The notes: generated by a model not told the origin, from the sequence alone. A DNA stretch of 64,000 nucleotides from Lactobacillus xylocopicola (GCF_033096005.1 NZ_AP026803.1:1358001-1422000), one strand, 5' to 3'; shown: positions 50,406 to 59,050, numbered from the stretch's first letter. Program-made: numbers and translations.

Positions 50406-51914
50406 GTGAAAGATAAAACAAGAACCATCTTATTTTGGTTTATTCTCATTCAGCCGTTTTTAGACTTGTATTGGTTCTACCACGGGCAACTGGCCAATCT
50501 CTTACCTTTTACCCTACCAACCATTATCCGCATTTTAGCGGTTGGCACGCTACTCGGTCTTTACTTTAGCCAAAGAACGGCCTGGCTCAAGCTCAGTAGG
50601 CAAAAGTGGCTCCTGCTCTATCTAGCGCTTTGGCTTGTCTATTCAGCACTGCACTTAATACATGTGCGTAATTTCACCAGCATCAGTCCCACCAGCTACG
50701 GTTATTCACTCAGCAGTGAACTTTTCTATCTAATTAGAATGACCCTGCCTCTAGTAGTTGTCTATCTTACTACAGAGCTACAATTTAGTCAGAAGCAGTT
50801 ACGCCTGGTAATCGAGGGCATTGCGGGGCTTTTTTCTGGTACCATTGTCATCTCTAACCTCTTAGTCATTTCGCTGAAGTCCTACGAAACTGGTACTATT
50901 AGTGCTAACATCTTTGCCTGGTTTTTTGATTCTAACATCGGATACTCCCACATGGCTTCCAAGGGCTTTTTCAACTTTACCAACATGGTTTCAGCCGTCT
51001 TGTTTATGCTGCTGCCGCTGGTATTATACTACTTGTTTACCGCCTTCAGCTGGCATACCGTGACCCTAACCGTGGTCCAAACGCTGGCCATGATTGAGAT
51101 TGGTACTAAGGTAGCGGCCATCGGCCTGCTTGGTGGCATTGCAATTGGCATTATCTTATTTTTATTTCACCGTTTCGCCCTTAAAGATGTCAAAAAAGGG
51201 GGCCGAGCCCTTTTAACTGCGGTCTTGCTTGAAGTTGCTGCATTAGCTATTTTGCCCTTTGGCCCAGCCAATCAGCGTTACCATTACGAAATCTACTTGG
51301 CCCAGCAGTCTGATCATGACTTAACGCGTCCCCAGCAGGAATTAGCGCAGGGGCTCCATAAACATCCCACCGGACCCGAGCGCACCGCCTTTTTGCGTGA
51401 CTTCATTAAGAAGAATTATCGCGTATATGCGCTCAATCCCAAATTTGTTTTCAAGAGCTATCCCTACCAGGACGACCCTGAATTCTGGCTGCAGATCATT
51501 CGTGAACCAGGTCAAAGCCGCATGGAAAACCGGCACGTGGAAGCGGCCATGCTCAACCAAGTGGTAAAAACCAATAACAACCACTGGGACAAGTTTTTGG
51601 GCATTTCATATACGCGTGAAAATAACATCTTTAATCTCGAACGTGACTTTGCCGCCCAAATTTATTCCTTGGGCTGGTGTGGTATGCTGCTCTTTTTAGG
51701 GCCCTACTTGATCATCTTAGCCTATTCTGTATATAGGTGGCTTAGATTCAAGCCTGTTCGAACTTACTTGGTTAGCTCGCTCATTGTTTCTACCAGCTTT
51801 GTCCTGCTCGCCGCCTTTTCTTCTGGTAATGTCGTTGACTTCTTGACTGCTAGCTTCATCTTAGCCTTTGTTAGTGGCAACCTGCTGGTTCAGGTACGCA
51901 AAAAAGCCTCCTAA
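50406..51914 (+). CDS. O-antigen ligase/polymerase-like polytopic membrane protein, GTG start
   Basis: The 502-residue protein has about ten hydrophobic helices and one large extracytoplasmic loop (about 295-415), the topology of O-antigen ligase (Wzy/WaaL-like) proteins. The family's characteristic aromatic-rich helix pairs are visible but no single catalytic motif is. In lactobacilli such proteins polymerise exopolysaccharide or modify wall polymers, yet no glycosyltransferase cluster is nearby. The start is GTG with ATGGAGAAG in front. The stop lies in the loop of the terminator. Confidence 0.75.
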   Translation: MKDKTRTILFWFILIQPFLDLYWFYHGQLANLLPFTLPTIIRILAVGTLLGLYFSQRTAWLKLSRQKWLLLYLALWLVYSALHLIHVRNFTSISPTSYGYSLSSELFYLIRMTLPLVVVYLTTELQFSQKQLRLVIEGIAGLFSGTIVISNLLVISLKSYETGTISANIFAWFFDSNIGYSHMASKGFFNFTNMVSAVLFMLLPLVLYYLFTAFSWHTVTLTVVQTLAMIEIGTKVAAIGLLGGIAIGIILFLFHRFALKDVKKGGRALLTAVLLEVAALAILPFGPANQRYHYEIYLAQQSDHDLTRPQQELAQGLHKHPTGPERTAFLRDFIKKNYRVYALNPKFVFKSYPYQDDPEFWLQIIREPGQSRMENRHVEAAMLNQVVKTNNNHWDKFLGISYTRENNIFNLERDFAAQIYSLGWCGMLLFLGPYLIILAYSVYRWLRFKPVRTYLVSSLIVSTSFVLLAAFSSGNVVDFLTASFILAFVSGNLLVQVRKKAS

Positions 51915-51927
51915 GAGGCTTTTTTTG
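51899..51927. terminator. Terminator overlapping the end of the O-antigen-ligase-like gene
   Basis: AAAAAAGCCTC/GAGGCTTTTTTT, a perfect stem with a four-base loop containing the stop codon; it serves both convergent genes. Confidence 0.93.
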
Positions 51928-51938
51928 GGTGCTTTTAA

Positions 51939-52559
51939 TTAATTGTTTTTGATGAAGGAAGCATCCGGTACTCGGATCAGATAGTAGCGCATGGCATTGC
52001 GTCCTGCATGCATGCCAAGCCCATTTTGCCAGACCTTTTTATAAGTAGCGGTATAAACCGCCACATAAGCATGCTGGTATTTACGATCCATCTTCTTAAG
52101 CATCTTTTCGTTATATGGAATCCGGGCCGCGCTGATGTTAAGTGGGCTCTTACCATAGGCCACTGTCGCAAAGTCACTAGTCACCTTGGCCTGTTTGCCT
52201 GGACGATAATAAGTATAAGTCTGCGTACTAATCTTCTTTTTCTTGGAGTCAACCGTCACATAAGTTGAGTTACCAGTGCCCGGATTCACCACCAAGGGTT
52301 CGTAAGTGATCTTGGCTGAAATCTTACTTGTGTCTGTCAGATCGGGATTATCCAGCATAGTCTGACTAAACAACCAGACGGCACCGACCAGCAAAACCGC
52401 CACTTCCAAAATATCCACGGCAAAGTTGGGCCAGCTGAATTGCCGGTGCTTTTTGATAATCATCGCAATCCGGCGTCTGCGAATATTCTGAACCACAAAG
52501 ACAAAATAAAGTATGATGATGACCCATAATAATATACCGAGTAGGTTCCAGTTGAACAT
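51939..52559 (-). CDS. Conserved membrane-anchored protein of unknown function
   Basis: The 206-residue protein has two N-terminal hydrophobic helices (about 4-26 and 47-67) split by a very basic loop (IRRRRIAMIIKKHR), then an extracytoplasmic beta-rich domain of about 130 residues (ITYEPLVVNPGTGNSTYVTV onward). I recall similar proteins as a Lactobacillaceae-specific family of unknown function, but cannot verify a family name. The gene downstream on this strand is the next feature's neighbour, with 43 bases between them, so they may be co-transcribed. Confidence 0.7.
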   Translation of the reverse strand: MFNWNLLGILLWVIIILYFVFVVQNIRRRRIAMIIKKHRQFSWPNFAVDILEVAVLLVGAVWLFSQTMLDNPDLTDTSKISAKITYEPLVVNPGTGNSTYVTVDSKKKKISTQTYTYYRPGKQAKVTSDFATVAYGKSPLNISAARIPYNEKMLKKMDRKYQHAYVAVYTATYKKVWQNGLGMHAGRNAMRYYLIRVPDASFIKNN

Positions 52560-52602
52560 AACAATCCTCCCGTAATGTTTCTAGGCTAATAGTTGACTCC
52601 GC

Positions 52603-53220
52603 TTATTTGGAGGACTTAGTGGCTTTAGCCGAGACTTTACCAGCTTTCGTAGCCGGTTTCTTAGTTGCTGCCGGCTTAGCTTTACTTGTTCTGGTAGCTG
52701 TTTTTTTGGTCTTAGTGGTGGATTTTTTGGTGACTGTCTTTTTAGCCGCTGGTTCGGGCTTCTGGTACTCACGTACTTCCTTTAGCTTGGCCATTATAGC
52801 GGTGGTTAAGTTGGCAATAACCTTGTCTTCATCCGCCGCAAGCTCTTCTTCGGTCGCTAGTTGGTCGATCCTGAAGCCTGAAGCATTGAGATAGTCCGAC
52901 TGCGTCTCAAAGTAAAGCAGCACCGGATAATCTTTGCCTGCTTCAAAAAAGTTGGCCACCTTCTTGTAGTTGCTATAGGGCAGATTAATAATATTATTTT
53001 CCAGCGCGAACACAATCGGTCTTTGCCCAGTCACTTCAAGCGCAATATGACTTAAGGAGTTATGCTTGATGGCAGTAGCAGCTTCTCGCACCATTTTGCT
53101 AGCTTGTTCCTTAACCCTGGCCTTAGATTTATTGAGATCCGCATATTTAATGGTGGCTAAATCTTGTAAGTAGTCTTGTTGTTCAATCTTTTGAGTTAAA
53201 TCATCCAAATTAATCTTCAA
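52603..53220 (-). CDS. Unknown cytoplasmic protein with histone-H1-like Lys/Ala/Thr tail
   Basis: Residues 1-145 form a mixed alpha/beta domain (IALEVTGQRPIVFALENNII, YPVLLYFETQSDYL) that I do not recognise. Residues 150-205 are almost entirely Lys, Ala, Thr, Ser and Pro, in repeats such as KKTVTKKSTTKTKK. This is like the tails of eukaryotic H1 and some bacterial nucleoid proteins. Binding of nucleic acid or polyanionic wall polymer is plausible. There is no signal peptide. The tail repeats could also vary in length between strains. Confidence 0.75.
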   Translation of the reverse strand: MKINLDDLTQKIEQQDYLQDLATIKYADLNKSKARVKEQASKMVREAATAIKHNSLSHIALEVTGQRPIVFALENNIINLPYSNYKKVANFFEAGKDYPVLLYFETQSDYLNASGFRIDQLATEEELAADEDKVIANLTTAIMAKLKEVREYQKPEPAAKKTVTKKSTTKTKKTATRTSKAKPAATKKPATKAGKVSAKATKSSK

Positions 53221-53495
53221 AGTAAAAGTCCTTCAAAATTCAAATTAGTTTTTTTGTTCTTCATTTACGATACTCAAATTTCCCCCTAAAAACAATTTAT
53301 TTTTATTTCTTTTAAAATCTTTTTAAGAACATGTGCTTTAAAAAACATCGATTCTAGCAAATTGAATCGGCTTAGCCCTCTTAAGATCCAAGCTATACTA
53401 GGCTATCCCGCTGATTAAAAAATAACACTTTTGATATTTCATTTCATAATGCATAACACTTTAAGCTAACTCAGAAAAATTTGCTTTTAAGCTCT

Positions 53496-53523
53496 TTACA
53501 AGCGTTTTCACAAAGTGTAAATT
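53496..53523 (+). promoter_or_regulatory. Promoter with cre site for the multicopper oxidase
   Basis: TTACAAGCGTTTTCA (53496-53510) matches 14 of 15 positions of the CcpA cre consensus. TTTACA (53495-53500) as -35 and TAAATT (53518-53523) as -10 are 17 bases apart, so the cre overlaps the promoter and would repress it on rich sugar. The other part of the 357-base gap 53221-53577 shows no gene or other element. Confidence 0.7.
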
Positions 53524-53577
53524 GAGTATGTAACTAAAAATTTTTAAGTAAATTTTTTAACTGAAAGGTAGACAGAT

Positions 53578-55155
53578 ATGTCAGATAAAGTTTACACAGA
53601 TTATTTCTATAATTCAGAAGATTTTGATAAAAATCACGGTATGGGCTACCAAGACCTTCATATGCCTGAAGGCGTTGAAGCGCAACCGCTGATTGTGCCA
53701 CCCGTTTTAGAACCTGATAAGCAGGAAGGCAATGACGTTTGGTTTACGATTGAATCCCAAGAAGGTGAATTCCAATTCTTGCCAGGCAAGAAGACCCACA
53801 CTTGGGGCTATAACTTCCCTGTTCTGGGTAAGACGATGGTCTTGAAGACTGGTCAACACGTTCACGTAACCTTGAAGAACAGCTTGCCAGAATTAACCAC
53901 TTACCACTGGCATGGTATGGAAGTTCCTGGACCTGGCGCTGATGGTGCTTGCCACTCACCTGTTTATCCTGGTGAAGAGAAGCATATCGACTTTACGGTC
54001 GATCAACCGGCTGCCTTGACTTGGCTACACGCTCACCCATGTCCATCAACTGCCGAACACGTTTGGATGGGACTGGCCATGGGAGTTGTTATCACTGATG
54101 ACAACGAGGCTAAGTTACCTATTCCAAAGACCTACGGCAAAGACGAATTTCCGATTATTTTACAGGATCGGATCTTCCACGAAGATAACCAGTTCAACTA
54201 CAAGGCAGACTACAACCCAATGGGGATCTTTGGTGAAGTACCAGTGATTAACGCTGTAGTTAAGCCTTACGTTGATGTCACTACACAAAAAGTACGTCTG
54301 CTCTTCTTGGGTGGCTCTAACCGTCGTGAGTGGAGACTGCACTTCACAGATGACTTGGTAATGACCCAAATCGCTGGTGACGATTCCTTCTTGGAGCATC
54401 CAGTTAAGGCAACTAAGTTGCTGATTGCTCCAGGTGAGCGTCAACAAGTTGTTGTCGACTTTGGCAACTATCAGGAAGGCGACGTCGTTAATCTTTACAC
54501 CGACGACTTTAAGCTGGTTGAATTCCGGATTCACAAGTATGAAAAAGATGACAGTGTCATTCCTGATACCTTGTTTACACCACATGATCCAGAAGTTAAT
54601 CCCGAAGCCGAAGTGCGCAAGGTTACGATGGACAACCACAACATGATCAACAATAGACTCTTTGCAATGGACCGTATTGACATGAAGCAAACGTTGATGA
54701 GTACCGAATATTGGGATGTTACTAACACCAACGACAAGGCCAACGGAATGCTTCACCCATTCCACATTCACGGCGCTCACTTCCTCGTTGTTTCCCGTGA
54801 CGGTAAAGAACCTTACCCTAACGAAAGAAACGTCTACAAGGATACAGTTGACGTTGCCCCACAAGAAACGGTTCGTTTGAAGGTTTACTTCCAAAACGCT
54901 GGTATCTTCATGTATCACTGCCACATCATCGAACACGAAGATGCCGGTATGATGGCACAAATCCAAATCGTTGATCCAAAAGAGCCAGACAAGAAGTATG
55001 ACTTGATGGACATGGAGACTCTGACTAAGGCCTTTGCCGAAGAAAGAGGTATTCCAATGGACGAGGTTTGGTGCCCAGGAATGGATACTGAAGGTATGGA
55101 AACCAAGGGAGTTGACCATACTATGGATTCACTCTCCGGAGCCAGCCACCACTAA
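53578..55155 (+). CDS. Multicopper oxidase, cytoplasmic laccase-like
   Basis: The 525-residue, three-cupredoxin protein shows all four copper-ligand clusters: THWH-type YHWHG (near 110), HAHP (near 151), HPFHIHG (near 396) and HCHIIEHEDAGMM (near 452), the last with the type 1 Cys-His-Met set. These enzymes couple oxidation of phenols, bilirubin, amines or Cu(I)/Mn(II) to O2 reduction. There is no Tat or Sec signal, so it acts in the cytoplasm. It is a single gene with AAAGGTAG site, catabolite-controlled promoter and strong codon bias. Lactobacillar homologues have been linked to biogenic amine breakdown; substrate here is unknown. Confidence 0.95.
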   Translation: MSDKVYTDYFYNSEDFDKNHGMGYQDLHMPEGVEAQPLIVPPVLEPDKQEGNDVWFTIESQEGEFQFLPGKKTHTWGYNFPVLGKTMVLKTGQHVHVTLKNSLPELTTYHWHGMEVPGPGADGACHSPVYPGEEKHIDFTVDQPAALTWLHAHPCPSTAEHVWMGLAMGVVITDDNEAKLPIPKTYGKDEFPIILQDRIFHEDNQFNYKADYNPMGIFGEVPVINAVVKPYVDVTTQKVRLLFLGGSNRREWRLHFTDDLVMTQIAGDDSFLEHPVKATKLLIAPGERQQVVVDFGNYQEGDVVNLYTDDFKLVEFRIHKYEKDDSVIPDTLFTPHDPEVNPEAEVRKVTMDNHNMINNRLFAMDRIDMKQTLMSTEYWDVTNTNDKANGMLHPFHIHGAHFLVVSRDGKEPYPNERNVYKDTVDVAPQETVRLKVYFQNAGIFMYHCHIIEHEDAGMMAQIQIVDPKEPDKKYDLMDMETLTKAFAEERGIPMDEVWCPGMDTEGMETKGVDHTMDSLSGASHH

Positions 55156-55188
55156 TTTATTATTTACTAACTAAATAATAAAAATTCA

Positions 55189-55220
55189 TAAAACCACTCA
55201 ATAATTTGAGTGGTTTTTTG
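55189..55220 (+). terminator. Terminator of the multicopper oxidase gene
   Basis: AAACCACTCAA/TTGAGTGGTTTTTT, perfect stem with a tiny loop. Confidence 0.9.
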
Positions 55221-55256
55221 CTTTTCGCAAGCTTCCTATGATTAAATAACTGTATC

Positions 55257-55982
55257 ATGAGTAAAAAGAATTCTGCCAATAAACCATTAAGACGACTTTT
55301 ATTGGGACTATTAGTCATCGGCCTGATCGTAACTGCGATGAATTTCAATGATCTGAAGGATCGCTTCGCTTGGCTAACTATGAAGCCAACCCAACAGTTA
55401 AACGTTCCCATCGAAAATCAGTACCCAGAACTACCTAACGGCTGTGAAGTGACCTCCCTCTCGATGTTACTGCGCTATTATGACATCAAAGTATCCAAGT
55501 TGGACTTATCCCAGAACATTAAACATGTTGCCTCTTATACCAACAATGGTCACTATCGGGGTAACCCCCACGCCGGCTTTGTCGGCTACATGAGTCAGGC
55601 TAATGCGGGTTGGTGTGTTTACAACGAACCCTTAGAAGCGGTTGCGAGCACCTACACTAACCGTATTTGTAACTTTACTGGTCATGATTTCATTCAGGTG
55701 TTAAAGCTGGTATCTGATGGGCACCCTGTTTTAATCATTACAACCACCAACTTCAACCGCGTTAAGAACATGCAAACGTGGAACACGGCCCAAGGAAGGG
55801 TCCGTGTTACCCCTTCTTCTCATGCCTGCGTAATTACCGGTTATCGCAAAAAGACTGGCACCATCTTGGTCAACGACCCCTATGGCCATAAAAACAAACA
55901 AGTACCCTGGCAGAATCTGGAACGAAGTTACAAGCAGCAGGGCAAGCAAGCACTATATATCAAAAAGAGCAAGTTCAGTTAA
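55257..55982 (+). CDS. Membrane-anchored C39-like peptidase family protein
   Basis: The 241-residue protein has one N-terminal membrane anchor (RRLLLGLLVIGLIVTAM) and a Peptidase_C39_2 domain: Cys in LPNGCEVTSLSMLL (near 63), His in SSHACVITGY (near 189), Asp in VNDPYG (near 208). It likely acts outside the membrane on peptides or the wall. There is no Shine-Dalgarno sequence before the ATG, and a TATGAT -10-like hexamer lies only 14 bases upstream, so the mRNA may be nearly leaderless. The stop codon is in the terminator loop. Confidence 0.82.
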   Translation: MSKKNSANKPLRRLLLGLLVIGLIVTAMNFNDLKDRFAWLTMKPTQQLNVPIENQYPELPNGCEVTSLSMLLRYYDIKVSKLDLSQNIKHVASYTNNGHYRGNPHAGFVGYMSQANAGWCVYNEPLEAVASTYTNRICNFTGHDFIQVLKLVSDGHPVLIITTTNFNRVKNMQTWNTAQGRVRVTPSSHACVITGYRKKTGTILVNDPYGHKNKQVPWQNLERSYKQQGKQALYIKKSKFS

Positions 55983-55997
55983 GAACTTGCTCTTTTC
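55962..55997. terminator. Bidirectional terminator between C39 gene and the candidate RNA
   Basis: AAAAAGAGCAAGTTC and GAACTTGCTCTTTT form a 14-bp stem with a short loop. It ends the C39 gene on the plus strand and would end the minus-strand RNA that starts near 56131. Confidence 0.93.
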
Positions 55998-56131
55998 AAA
56001 TCGAGGCCTGCAAAAACAGGTGACTACTTCTGTTCACATCAGGTTGGTCAAGCGCCAACACTTCCCGTGTCTGCCAGCTAAGGCGGGCGTCCTCATCCAA
56101 ATACGCATCTCGCGTTTTTGTCGACTCGCAG
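55962..56131 (-). ncRNA. Candidate structured RNA gene, about 165 nt
   Basis: No reading frame explains this GC-richer stretch. On the minus strand it has a near-consensus promoter (TTTACA, 17 bases, TACAAT) and a strong terminator. The predicted ends pair: CGAG with CTCG and CAAAAAC with GTTTTTG, with an asymmetric inner bubble. Within are the hairpins ACGC-GAGAT-GCGT, ACAC-GGGAA-GTGT and GTTGG-N7-CCAAC. A closed-end, elongated architecture recalls 6S-type RNAs (lactobacillar lacto-usp) but it is shorter, and I cannot confirm. SRP RNA motifs are absent. Confidence 0.5.
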
Positions 56132-56136
56132 TATCT

Positions 56137-56165
56137 ATTGTACCTTTTTTAACCCTGCTTGTAAA
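56137..56165 (-). promoter_or_regulatory. Promoter of the candidate structured RNA
   Basis: On the minus strand TTTACA (56160-56165) and TACAAT (56137-56142) are exactly 17 bases apart. The -35 lies inside the last codons of the ThrE C-subunit gene, so the RNA is transcribed separately. Confidence 0.7.
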
Positions 56166-56610
56166 ATTTCTTTATCCTAAAAAAGATTTCGACGAACATG
56201 TTGGACAAAAGCATTCCCAAGGCAATTGACCCCGTGACAATAATCACCCGCAAAACTGCATCGTTGGCCCCCGTAATGTTACCGGCGGTCAACTCGCGAA
56301 CAGCCTGGTAGGCTGGTACACCAGGAACAAGCGGTACAATCGCAGGAATATAAAAAACGGTCGCCGGACATTTTTGCTTACGAGCAAAGACTATGCCGAG
56401 AACCCCAATTGCAAAGGAACCAAGCAAGTTGGACAAAAGCCGCCCCATTGCCGCCTGCATGGCTAACCAGTAAATCATCCAGCTGATTACGCCGCTAAGT
56501 CCAGCCAGGTTGAGTACCCGGCGGGGAACGTTAATAGTCAAAGCAAAACCCACAGAAGCGAGGTAGGCAAAAATAACGTTAATCATAAATTCTAACCAAA
56601 AAGGCATCAT
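56149..56610 (-). CDS. Threonine/serine exporter, ThrE C-terminal half (DUF3815)
   Basis: The 153-residue protein has four to five helices and matches the ThrE_2 (DUF3815) part of threonine/serine exporters, with PAIVPLVPGVPAYQAVREL (the Pro-rich re-entrant segment) near 89-107. It pairs with the larger subunit encoded just upstream (adjacent stop and start), forming the split ThrE known from Firmicutes. Confidence 0.9.
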   Translation of the reverse strand: MMPFWLEFMINVIFAYLASVGFALTINVPRRVLNLAGLSGVISWMIYWLAMQAAMGRLLSNLLGSFAIGVLGIVFARKQKCPATVFYIPAIVPLVPGVPAYQAVRELTAGNITGANDAVLRVIIVTGSIALGMLLSNMFVEIFFRIKKFYKQG

Positions 56611-57386
56611 TACGCTCCCAAAAACTTCAAAATAATTCCGACTCCGCCGCCAAGCGCAAATGCCGTTAGCAGGGCCTCACACATTCGTCCCATCCCAGAA
56701 AGCAGATCGCCCTTAAACAAATCACGTAGCGCATTAGTTAGGGCCAACCCTGGCACGAGTGGCATTAGTGCACCAGTTAAAATATTATCAATCACCAGTT
56801 GGGGGTAGAGGTGAACAATGCCAACTGCGACGATAGTCATGATGAGCGCTGCTACCAATTCAGACAAAAATTTAATATTAGTGTAGCGCTTGAAGTAGTA
56901 AAAAGAAACGAACCCAATGGCACCAACAATCGCCGCGCCGGGAAAGTCCAACCAATCATAATTATCGATGAACATTACCATCAGCGTTGCACTTAATACG
57001 GCTGCACCAATTGTTTGCAGCCAAAGCGGAAAAGTCGGAAAATCACCCTTAGCGATTTTTTTCACCTGCTGTTTGAACTGCCTTAACGTAATCTCCTTAG
57101 CCGCAAAGGCACGGGACAGGGAATTGATGCGGTCAACTAGCTCTAAGTTGATATTACGCTCTTGCACCTGAATACTCTGGCAATAATTGCCTTGATCCAA
57201 ACTCATGAAGATCCCAGTAGGCACAATAAAGACCCTTGGATCAGGTTCCCCGGCACTTTTGGCAATGCGTAGCATCGTATCTTCGACCCGGTACATCTCA
57301 CTGCCGCCTTCAATCATCAATTCACCGGCAGTCAAACAGGTATCCAATAAATTTTGGTAAAAATACTTGTCTTGCTTAATCCCCAT
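56610..57386 (-). CDS. Threonine/serine exporter, ThrE N-terminal half (DUF1212)
   Basis: The 258-residue protein has the cytoplasmic N-terminal ThrE domain (GGSEMYRVEDTMLRIAKS near 27-44, VPTGIFMSL near 55) followed by five helices with a TGALMPLVPGLALTNALRD segment near 208-226. With the 153-residue partner it likely exports threonine and serine, driven by proton exchange. It begins 7 bases downstream of the ABC-F gene on the same strand, so all three may be one transcript. Confidence 0.9.
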   Translation of the reverse strand: MGIKQDKYFYQNLLDTCLTAGELMIEGGSEMYRVEDTMLRIAKSAGEPDPRVFIVPTGIFMSLDQGNYCQSIQVQERNINLELVDRINSLSRAFAAKEITLRQFKQQVKKIAKGDFPTFPLWLQTIGAAVLSATLMVMFIDNYDWLDFPGAAIVGAIGFVSFYYFKRYTNIKFLSELVAALIMTIVAVGIVHLYPQLVIDNILTGALMPLVPGLALTNALRDLFKGDLLSGMGRMCEALLTAFALGGGVGIILKFLGA

Positions 57387-57393
57387 CCTACTC

Positions 57394-58941
57394 TCACACC
57401 TTGTTCATCGTTTCAATATCAATCGTTTTGTCAATCCAGTCACCCTGGAAGAAGTCACGCTCGTGGCTGACAATAATTACACCACCTGGAAAGTTAACAA
57501 TTGCTTGTCTTAGGGAGTCTTTAGCATCGCGGTCCAAGTGGTTGGTCGGCTCATCCAAAAGTAAGAGATTAGCCGGTTCAAACTGCATTTTGGCCAGTTT
57601 AACCTTTTCCTGTTCGCCCCCTGATAACTTTTTGAGTGGACTCATCGCCTGTTGACCCGTCACTCCAAGCCGGGCTAAGGCTCCGCGCAACTCTCTGGGC
57701 TTTTCCCGCTCAAACTTTTCTTGCAAATACTGCAGCGGTGTCATATTTTTGTTGGGCCAACTTAAGTCCTGCTTAAAGTAGGCAACCTTAGCAGTAGTTG
57801 ACAGCTCAAACGTACCAAAAATCGGCTCTAGCTGGCCTAGCAAGGTCTTGAGTAAGGTCGTCTTACCGATCCCATTAAAACCCGTAATTGCCACCTTTTC
57901 ACTACCGCCAACTGAAAAATTGAAGGCTTCCTTAACTAAGGCCTGATCATAACCGATGACCAGGTCCTGGGTCTGCAACAGTAAGTTGCTCGCGGTCTCC
58001 ACATAAGGGAATTCAAAGCGCGGCCGCCGATTGCCCTTAGGCGGACTGAGCACTTCCAGCTTGGACAGTTGCCGTTCACGCGACTTGGCACTCTTTGACC
58101 GAGTACCAGCCTTGTTCTTCCGAATATACGCTTCAGTCTTGGCAATCTTCCGCTGCTGGTTGCTAAAGGCCTTCTGGTAGGTTTCACGATTAGCAGACTT
58201 CTGCCGCATGGCCTGTTTGAGTGACCCAGTGTAGCGCGTAATTGTTCCGAGGTCGACATCAATCACGCAGTTAGTAATCCTGCCCAAAAAGTCATAGTCG
58301 TGGCTGACCACAATAAAGGCACCGGTAAAATCGTTCAGATAGTCGACTAACCACTCAATATGACCGACATCCAAATAGTTAGTTGGTTCATCTAGGAGCA
58401 AAACCTCTGGACTCTGGAGTAGCAGTTTGGCCAGAATAATCTTGGAACGTTGCCCACCTGATAGCTCGGCAACGTCGTGATCATAGCCCAATTCGGCCAA
58501 ACCCAAGCCTGAAGCCACGCGTTCAATTTCGGTGTCAATGCCATAAAAATTATTCTCTTCCAAGTAAGTCTGTAACTTGCCCGCCTGCTCGAGCAAGTCA
58601 CTGTCTCCCTGGTCAGCGTACTGCGCATAAAGTTCGCCTAATTCTTGTTCTTTCTGGTAGAGTGGTTCAAAGGCTGTCCGCAAAAAAGCCCGAATGGACA
58701 CTCCCGGCATGAGTTTGGCATACTGGTCAAGGTAACCAACAGTTACATGGTTCTGCCACTTAACCTGACCTTCATCGGCCAGCATCTCACCCGTCAAGAT
58801 TTTAATTAAAGTTGATTTGCCGACCCCATTTTGCCCGGTGACCCCCATGTGGTCTTCCTTGTTGAGGACAAAACTGGCATCTTCATAGAGCGTCTTGTCC
58901 ACAAAGCTCTGGCCCAAATTTTTAACCGTCAATAAACTCAT
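57394..58941 (-). CDS. ABC-F family ATPase (ribosome-associated)
   Basis: ABC-F proteins act on the ribosomal E-site, as translation factors or antibiotic protection. The 515-residue protein has two ABC domains and no membrane span. Walker A is GQNGVGKST near 36 and GFNGIGKTT near 356; signatures are LSGGQRSKIIL and LSGGEQEKVKL; each DEPTN Walker B is intact. The inter-domain linker (about 240-320) is highly charged (KNKAGTRSKSAKSRERQ), the part that contacts tRNA. The C-terminus is short. It resembles the YbiT/YkpA group more than resistance types, so a housekeeping role is likely. Confidence 0.9.
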   Translation of the reverse strand: MSLLTVKNLGQSFVDKTLYEDASFVLNKEDHMGVTGQNGVGKSTLIKILTGEMLADEGQVKWQNHVTVGYLDQYAKLMPGVSIRAFLRTAFEPLYQKEQELGELYAQYADQGDSDLLEQAGKLQTYLEENNFYGIDTEIERVASGLGLAELGYDHDVAELSGGQRSKIILAKLLLQSPEVLLLDEPTNYLDVGHIEWLVDYLNDFTGAFIVVSHDYDFLGRITNCVIDVDLGTITRYTGSLKQAMRQKSANRETYQKAFSNQQRKIAKTEAYIRKNKAGTRSKSAKSRERQLSKLEVLSPPKGNRRPRFEFPYVETASNLLLQTQDLVIGYDQALVKEAFNFSVGGSEKVAITGFNGIGKTTLLKTLLGQLEPIFGTFELSTTAKVAYFKQDLSWPNKNMTPLQYLQEKFEREKPRELRGALARLGVTGQQAMSPLKKLSGGEQEKVKLAKMQFEPANLLLLDEPTNHLDRDAKDSLRQAIVNFPGGVIIVSHERDFFQGDWIDKTIDIETMNKV

Positions 58942-59021
58942 TATCTATCCTCTTCAAAAAAACAACTTGCTCTAGTATATAATAAAGTGACGTTTTTGGC
59001 TCGTTCTCTAAACAAAAACAA

Positions 59022-59050
59022 TTGTGCAGAGAGACATTTCAAGATATAAT
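59022..59050 (+). promoter_or_regulatory. Promoter of the secreted 178-residue protein gene
   Basis: TTGTGC (59022-59027) and TATAAT (59045-59050) are exactly 17 bases apart, 38 bases before the start codon. Confidence 0.7.

Noticed and set aside
54160..55119. A 319-codon open frame on the minus strand inside the multicopper oxidase gene
   Set aside because: It is antisense to a gene with clear copper motifs and strong codon bias. Its translation shows no family and the length is explained by that bias.
55998..56131. SRP (4.5S) RNA, tmRNA or tRNA identity for the candidate RNA
   Set aside because: The conserved SRP domain IV loops, a tmRNA tag frame and a cloverleaf are all missing.
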